From NCBI GenBank assembly GCA_008501585.1, contig QQUN01000018.1, forward strand, positions 62,001 through 126,000: 64,000 nucleotides of DNA, given 5' to 3'. Of the stretch, positions 59,859 to 64,000 are shown piece by piece. The notes below the pieces were generated by a model. That model was not told where the DNA came from. It was given only the letters and a program-made list of their open reading frames with translations, and searched no databases. The stretch comes from Pseudomonadota bacterium (GTDB lineage: Bacteria; Pseudomonadota; Gammaproteobacteria; Burkholderiales; Rhodocyclaceae). Numbering within the stretch: the first letter of the stretch is position 1; each line of letters starts with the position of its first letter. Both the position numbers and the translations under genes were made by a program.

Positions 59859-60663
59859 GGTGTTGGACCGGTGTGAAGGCAATGCTGGTGTAGCCCACGA
59901 CGCGATTGCGGTCGCCTGCGGTATCGCCGGAGTTGCGCAGATCGAGCACGGTGGGGGCGAGGTGGTGGCGCTGGGCGGCGAGCAGCAGGCCTTCGATGGG
60001 GAGCGCGCCGCAGGCTTGGTCGAAGGCCAGCCCGCCCTGCAGGCGCCCGATCTGTTCCACCGTGGCGCGGTCGCGCCAGCGTGCCTGGTGGTAGGGCAGG
60101 TAGTGCGACAGGTCGGAGGAGATGACGATCAGTGTTTCATCGTCGCCCCACAGGCGGTCGAGCAGATGGGCGACGCGCTCGGGCGTGGTGTCGCCGACGA
60201 CGATGGGGACGACGGTGAAGTGGTCGAGCACGCTTTGCAGAAACGGCAGCTGTACTTCGAGTGCGTGTTCCGGCGCGTGGGGCGCGTCGTCGACCTGAAC
60301 ATCCGGTTCATCCTGAAGCGCCAGCCAGCTCTCGCGGTCCACCGCCACCTCGCCCAGTGGTGTGGCAAAAGATTGGGCCGCCGGCAAGGCAAAACCCTGC
60401 ACGGGAACCCGATGACAGGGGCCGAGCAGCACCACACGCCGGTAGAACGCCCGTGTGCTGCGCAGGCTGGCATAGGCCGCCGCGGCGATAGGGCCCGAGT
60501 ACACATAGCCGGCGTGCGGCACGATCAGCGCCTTGGGCCAGTGGACGGTATCCAGCGGCATGGCGCTGTTGAGCATGTCGCCGATCATGGTTTGCAGGGC
60601 ACGCGGGTCGGCCGGGTAAAAGGCGCCGGCGACGGCGGGCGGTCGGATGGAGGCGTTGGCCAT
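59845..60663 (-). CDS. amrB: AmmeMemoRadiSam system protein B (MEMO1 family)
   Basis: The 272-residue protein has the MEMO fold, related to class III nonheme-iron dioxygenases. The four metal-site residues described for MEMO1 are all conserved: His50 (IVPHAGYVYSG), His84 (LGPCHRVP), His187 (SSDLSHYLP) and Cys218 (ACGALPIEG). The N-terminal RPPAVAGAFYPADP is typical. A redox or iron-dependent function is therefore plausible, while the substrate is unknown. It is the first gene of the operon, 29 bases after a predicted start site. Confidence 0.94.
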   Translation of the reverse strand: MANASIRPPAVAGAFYPADPRALQTMIGDMLNSAMPLDTVHWPKALIVPHAGYVYSGPIAAAAYASLRSTRAFYRRVVLLGPCHRVPVQGFALPAAQSFATPLGEVAVDRESWLALQDEPDVQVDDAPHAPEHALEVQLPFLQSVLDHFTVVPIVVGDTTPERVAHLLDRLWGDDETLIVISSDLSHYLPYHQARWRDRATVEQIGRLQGGLAFDQACGALPIEGLLLAAQRHHLAPTVLDLRNSGDTAGDRNRVVGYTSIAFTPVQHHVAH

Positions 60664-60698
60664 GTCGGACTCCGGAAAACCGTTGTGTTTTCATGGCT

Positions 60699-60704
60699 AT
60701 TATA
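60699..60704 (-). promoter_or_regulatory. -10 box of the amr operon
   Basis: A perfect TATAAT on the minus strand lies 35 bases before the amrB start. No good -35 element is seen at the right distance, so it may be weak or activator-dependent. Confidence 0.4.
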
Positions 60705-60748
60705 GGCCGTGCCGTCCGGGGCATCAGCCGGCGAGGCCGGCGCAGGGG

Positions 60749-61684
60749 TCAGCTTTGCGGGGTGCGGGCGCCGCCGGGGTGCAGCAGGTGAAGCAGCCGG
60801 CGCAGTGGCGCGCGCGGGACCAGGATGATCACGTTGCCCAGCAGGACCAGGGCGACGCCGGCGAGTGCGGCGGGTGTCCAGTGATAGTTCTCGAACAGGG
60901 TGGAGATGCCCAGCGCGACGATCGGAAACGCCACCATCGCGTAGGCGGCCCGTTCGGCGCCGATGCGCCCGAGCAGGGTCAGGAAGCTGCCGAAGGCCAG
61001 CACGGAGCCGAACAGCGCGAGATACACCAGCGACGCGGTGTAGGCCCAGTGGGCCGAGTAGACAAAGGGGCGGTCCTGGAGGACGGCGATCAGTGCCAGC
61101 AAGGTCGCGCCGTAGGCCATGCCATAGGCGTTGGTCTGTACCACCGGCAGTCCTGCGCGCTGGTTGCGGGTGGACACCATGTTGCCCAGCGAGGCGATGA
61201 AGGTCCCCAGCACACTCAGCACCAGGCCATTGAGCGCCGCGCCATCGACTTCCAGGCTGGCCAGCTCGGGCAGGAAAACCAGGCCGATGCCGAGCAGCCC
61301 GATCACCGCACCGGCCAGCACCGAGGCGTCCGGGCGCTTGCGGAAGAAGACGGCGCCGTTGGCGATGTTCATCAGCACGATGGTCGAGAACACCACCGCG
61401 ATCAGTCCGCTGGTCAGATGGGCCGTCGCCCAGTAGACCACCAGGTAGTTCAGGCCGAACAGGGTCAGCCCTTGCGCCATCATCCACAGGTGCTGGCCCG
61501 GCTTGAAGCGCATGGGCAGTTTCTGCCAGTGGCACCAGGCCAGCAGGATCAGCGCGGCCAGCGCAAAACGGTAGGCGACGGACACTTCGCTCGGCACCTC
61601 GCCCAGCTGGAACTTGATGGCGAAGAAGGTCGAGCCCCAGATCAGGACCGTGGTCAGATACAGCGTGCCGGTATGCGTCAACAT
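60749..61684 (-). CDS. EamA-family (DMT) exporter
   Basis: The 311-residue protein has ten hydrophobic segments arranged as two EamA repeats (LIWGSTFFAIKFQLGEVPSEVSVAYRFALAALIL at the N-terminus; LVYLALFGSVLAFGSFLTLLGRIGAERAAYAMVAFPIVAL in the second half). Such proteins export amino acids or metabolites by proton antiport. It is divergent from a LysR regulator, a very common arrangement in which the LysR controls the exporter. The substrate is unknown. Confidence 0.88.
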   Translation of the reverse strand: MLTHTGTLYLTTVLIWGSTFFAIKFQLGEVPSEVSVAYRFALAALILLAWCHWQKLPMRFKPGQHLWMMAQGLTLFGLNYLVVYWATAHLTSGLIAVVFSTIVLMNIANGAVFFRKRPDASVLAGAVIGLLGIGLVFLPELASLEVDGAALNGLVLSVLGTFIASLGNMVSTRNQRAGLPVVQTNAYGMAYGATLLALIAVLQDRPFVYSAHWAYTASLVYLALFGSVLAFGSFLTLLGRIGAERAAYAMVAFPIVALGISTLFENYHWTPAALAGVALVLLGNVIILVPRAPLRRLLHLLHPGGARTPQS

Positions 61685-61796
61685 GGGAAATCACCCTGGC
61701 AGAAATGCAGCGATGTCATTCGTTATACGCAGTGCCGGTGAATTAGAAAAACGATATTATTTGATGCTATTGATTACGCTCGCTAATGGATTTGCC

Positions 61797-62684
61797 GTGC
61801 CGCGGAATATCGATATCAGCCTGATACGCACCTTTCTTGCCGTTGCCCAGTCCGGCGGCATGACGGCGGCGGCGCATGCGCTGAGTCTCACGCAAGGCGC
61901 GGTCAGCCAGCAGATCCGGCGTCTTGAGAGTATGTTCGACGCGCCCTTGTTCGAGCGCCGCGCCAAGACGGTCCGCCTGACGCCGACCGGCGAGCGCCTG
62001 ATGGCGCGGGCGTATCGCCTGATCGCACTGAACGACGAAACCTGGCAGTTGATGACCCAGCCGGCGTTCATCGGCGAAATCCGGCTGGGCGTGCCGCTCG
62101 ACATCGTCCGGCCGCTGATGCCGCCGATCCTGCGGCGCTTCAGCCAGGCGCACCCGGGGATCCAGCTGACCCTGGTCAGCGACATGACCGAGACGCTGCT
62201 GGCCGCCCTCAAGAACGGTGAGATCGATCTGACGTTGACCACCGAGAGCGTGCCGGCCAAGGGCGATGGCTTGCTGCTGAGCGACCGCCTGGTGTGGATG
62301 GGCGCACACAACGGCGAAGCCTGCTTCAAGACGCCCTTGCCGGTGTCGCTGGGGTCCGAATTCTGTGCGTTCCGGCGGCCGGCGCTCGATGCCTTGAGCC
62401 GGGCCGGCATCGACTGGCAGGCCATCTGCAGCGTGGGCAACCTTGAGTCGATCCTTGCCACGGTCGAGGCCGATATGGCCGTGGCGCCCTATCTGTCGGC
62501 GCTGGTGCCGGGCAACCTGACCGCCATCCACCCCGAAGTGGGCCTGCCCGCGCTGCCGGCCAGCCATATCAACCTGCGCATGCCCGAGGCTGGCAGCACG
62601 CGGCTGGCCAATGAGCTGGCCACCCATATCCGGCAAGGATTTGACGCGCTGCGCGCGGGGCGGTCGAGCCTGCCGACGCCCTAG
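61797..62684 (+). CDS. LysR-family transcriptional regulator
   Basis: A GTG start at 61797 (PRNIDISLIRTFLAVAQ follows) gives 295 residues, the normal LysR length; ATG at 61764 would add eleven residues. The N-terminal winged HTH is clear (GGMTAAAHALSLTQGAVSQQIRRLESMFDAPLFER). A periplasmic-binding-protein-like effector domain follows (GEIRLGVPLDIVRPLMPPILRRF). It is divergent from the EamA exporter and probably regulates it from the 112-base AT-rich gap. Its stop overlaps that of the DUF4010 gene by 4 bases, tail to tail. Confidence 0.88.
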   Translation: MPRNIDISLIRTFLAVAQSGGMTAAAHALSLTQGAVSQQIRRLESMFDAPLFERRAKTVRLTPTGERLMARAYRLIALNDETWQLMTQPAFIGEIRLGVPLDIVRPLMPPILRRFSQAHPGIQLTLVSDMTETLLAALKNGEIDLTLTTESVPAKGDGLLLSDRLVWMGAHNGEACFKTPLPVSLGSEFCAFRRPALDALSRAGIDWQAICSVGNLESILATVEADMAVAPYLSALVPGNLTAIHPEVGLPALPASHINLRMPEAGSTRLANELATHIRQGFDALRAGRSSLPTP

Positions 62685-63964
62685 CCGGCGGCCAGCCCGG
62701 TTCCGCCCAGGCTCATCCAGACCAGCCCGCCCGCCAGGCCGAGGCCGACCGCGAGCATGGCGGCCAGCACCCGCGTGGCCACACCGCGGCCGCCGACGCT
62801 GATGGCCAGGGTGGTCTTGAAGGCGAGGTTGGAGATCATGGCCAGGCCGATGGCGGTGACCGTGGGGACGGCCTCGAGGCGCTCCAGCGAGAACAGGCGC
62901 AGGCTCGACAGGGTGATGGCATCGACATCGGTCAGGCCCGAGACGAGGGCGATCAGGTACAGCCCCTTGCTGCCGGCCACGTCCGACAACCAGGCCGCGC
63001 CGAGCAGCACCGCGGCGTACAGTGCGCCAAAGGTCAGCGCGGCACGCAGTTCGGTGGGGTTCTTGGCGTCGGGCACCGGCGTGCCGTCATGGCCCATCAA
63101 GGTTTTCCATTGCAGGGCCAGTGCGATCAGCCCGAGCCCCAGCCCGGGCGCCGCGATGGTCGCCACCGGCAGCAGCAGGCTGGGCGCCAGCACCGCGCAG
63201 ACCACCGCCACACGCACCAGCATGACCAGGTTGGCGATGACGATGACCAGCGCCGCGATCGGTGCGAACTCGGCCCGCTTGCGTCCGTCGCGGGCAAACA
63301 CCAGTGTGGTGGCGGTGCTCGATACCAGGCCACCGAAGAGGCCCACCAGCGGCGCGCCATAACGCCCGCCGACCAGTTGCAGGGCAGCATAGCCGGCCAG
63401 GCTGACCCCCGAGATGAGCACCACCATCAGCCACACCTGATACGGGTTCAGCGCATCGAAAGGGCCAAAGTTCTGGTTCGGCAGCACCGGCAGGATGACC
63501 AGCGAGAGCACGCTGAACTGCAGGATGGAATTCCAGTCCTGCGCGGTGAGGCGGGTGGCCCAGCCGCGCAGTGTGGTCTTGAAGTAGAGCAGGGCGGTGA
63601 CACCGACGGCGATCATGATCGACAGCTGCACCTGGCCCTCCCACACCATGAAGCCGAGGACATGACACAGCAGCAAGGCGGCCACCGAGGTGGTGCCGGC
63701 ATCCTGCGGGTCGGGGGTCTGCAGGTAGGCGGCGATGATCATGGCGCCGATCAGTGTCAGGCTGATCAGAAAGGGCCACAGGCTGTCGAAGCGCTCGCCC
63801 AGCAGGCCGGCGAGGGCGCCGAGCAGGCCGACCAGCCCGAAGGTGCGCAGGCCGGCGCGCGGCGCGGCCTGGCGCTCGCGTTCGAGCCCGAGCATCAGCC
63901 CGATGCCGAGGGCAACCAGGATGGCCTGGAGTTGGGTGGTGTCGAGAGGCAGCTCGGATGGCAT
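62681..63964 (-). CDS. MgtC/SapB-DUF4010 family membrane protein
   Basis: The 427-residue protein has an N-terminal MgtC-like domain (ILVALGIGLMLGLERERQAAPRAGLRTFGLVGLLGAL, with the conserved GLERE and R-T-F) and a C-terminal DUF4010 domain (GLVSSTATTLVFARDGR, ALVSGLTDVDAITLSSLRL). About twelve transmembrane segments are present. Function is uncertain: MgtC relatives affect F-ATPase and Mg2+ stress responses, and some DUF4010 proteins are thought to be transporters. It lies close to the window end with no visible operon partner. Confidence 0.83.
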   Translation of the reverse strand: MPSELPLDTTQLQAILVALGIGLMLGLERERQAAPRAGLRTFGLVGLLGALAGLLGERFDSLWPFLISLTLIGAMIIAAYLQTPDPQDAGTTSVAALLLCHVLGFMVWEGQVQLSIMIAVGVTALLYFKTTLRGWATRLTAQDWNSILQFSVLSLVILPVLPNQNFGPFDALNPYQVWLMVVLISGVSLAGYAALQLVGGRYGAPLVGLFGGLVSSTATTLVFARDGRKRAEFAPIAALVIVIANLVMLVRVAVVCAVLAPSLLLPVATIAAPGLGLGLIALALQWKTLMGHDGTPVPDAKNPTELRAALTFGALYAAVLLGAAWLSDVAGSKGLYLIALVSGLTDVDAITLSSLRLFSLERLEAVPTVTAIGLAMISNLAFKTTLAISVGGRGVATRVLAAMLAVGLGLAGGLVWMSLGGTGLAAG

Positions 63965-64000
63965 TCGGCGTGGGTGCGTGTCGGGTCTGAAAGCCCATTC

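Overview
This 64 kb window is GC-rich bacterial chromosome. It has no insertion sequences, prophage, CRISPR array, rRNA or plasmid functions. Gene content points to a respiratory betaproteobacterium, most likely Rhodocyclales (Thauera/Azoarcus-like): a complete Na+-NQR operon, a PQQ quinohemoprotein alcohol dehydrogenase under sigma-54 control, a two-gene NAD-linked formate dehydrogenase, periplasmic sulfite oxidation and a DUF3394 TRAP permease. The genus is an inference from content only.

Layout. 1-9.3 kb: an alcohol-oxidation module. It has two AcoR-like sigma-54 activators (one cut by the window edge), an outer-membrane channel-like protein, a PQQ/heme alcohol dehydrogenase, an aldehyde dehydrogenase and an acyl-CoA synthetase. 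A GG-N10-GC sigma-54 promoter and an 11-bp palindromic candidate enhancer lie between the regulator and the channel gene. 9.3-14.9 kb: a giant transglutaminase/DUF2126 protein, queD, an unassigned radical SAM protein and a small HTH regulator with a palindrome-rich leader. 15.4-22 kb: nqrABCDEF, nqrM and a CBS-domain protein. 22.1-23.8 kb: lysC, tRNA-Ser(GCT) and two identical tRNA-Arg(ACG). 24-28.5 kb: fdhB (NuoE-NuoF fusion) and fdhA. 28.5-32.2 kb (minus strand): aroG-serB-pabB/C, tightly coupled. 32.3-38 kb: peroxiredoxin-like protein, AraC regulator, mfd and an exported MsrB. 38.2-44.4 kb: a 43-aa exported peptide, the PA2778/PA2779 pair, a fused TRAP permease and sorAB. 44.4-53.6 kb: a TIR-domain protein, a chemoreceptor, a Mut7-C protein, then a three-gene signalling cluster (short chemoreceptor, stand-alone NIT-like sensor, PAS-GGDEF-EAL). 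53.6-64 kb: an FAD oxidoreductase, a 30-bp perfect inverted repeat, an SNase-like/LTD protein, several small proteins, the complete AmmeMemoRadiSam trio, an EamA exporter with a divergent LysR, and a DUF4010 membrane protein.

How it works together. The dominant theme is feeding electrons into respiration: alcohol to aldehyde to acid to acyl-CoA, formate to NADH, NADH to quinone with Na+ export, and sulfite to cytochrome c. The least understood parts are the AmmeMemoRadiSam operon, the TIR protein, the NIT-like sensor/chemoreceptor/c-di-GMP cluster, and a peroxiredoxin gene whose ribosome-binding site lies inside a perfect palindrome. All functions are inferred from sequence recognition by eye; no database search was run.
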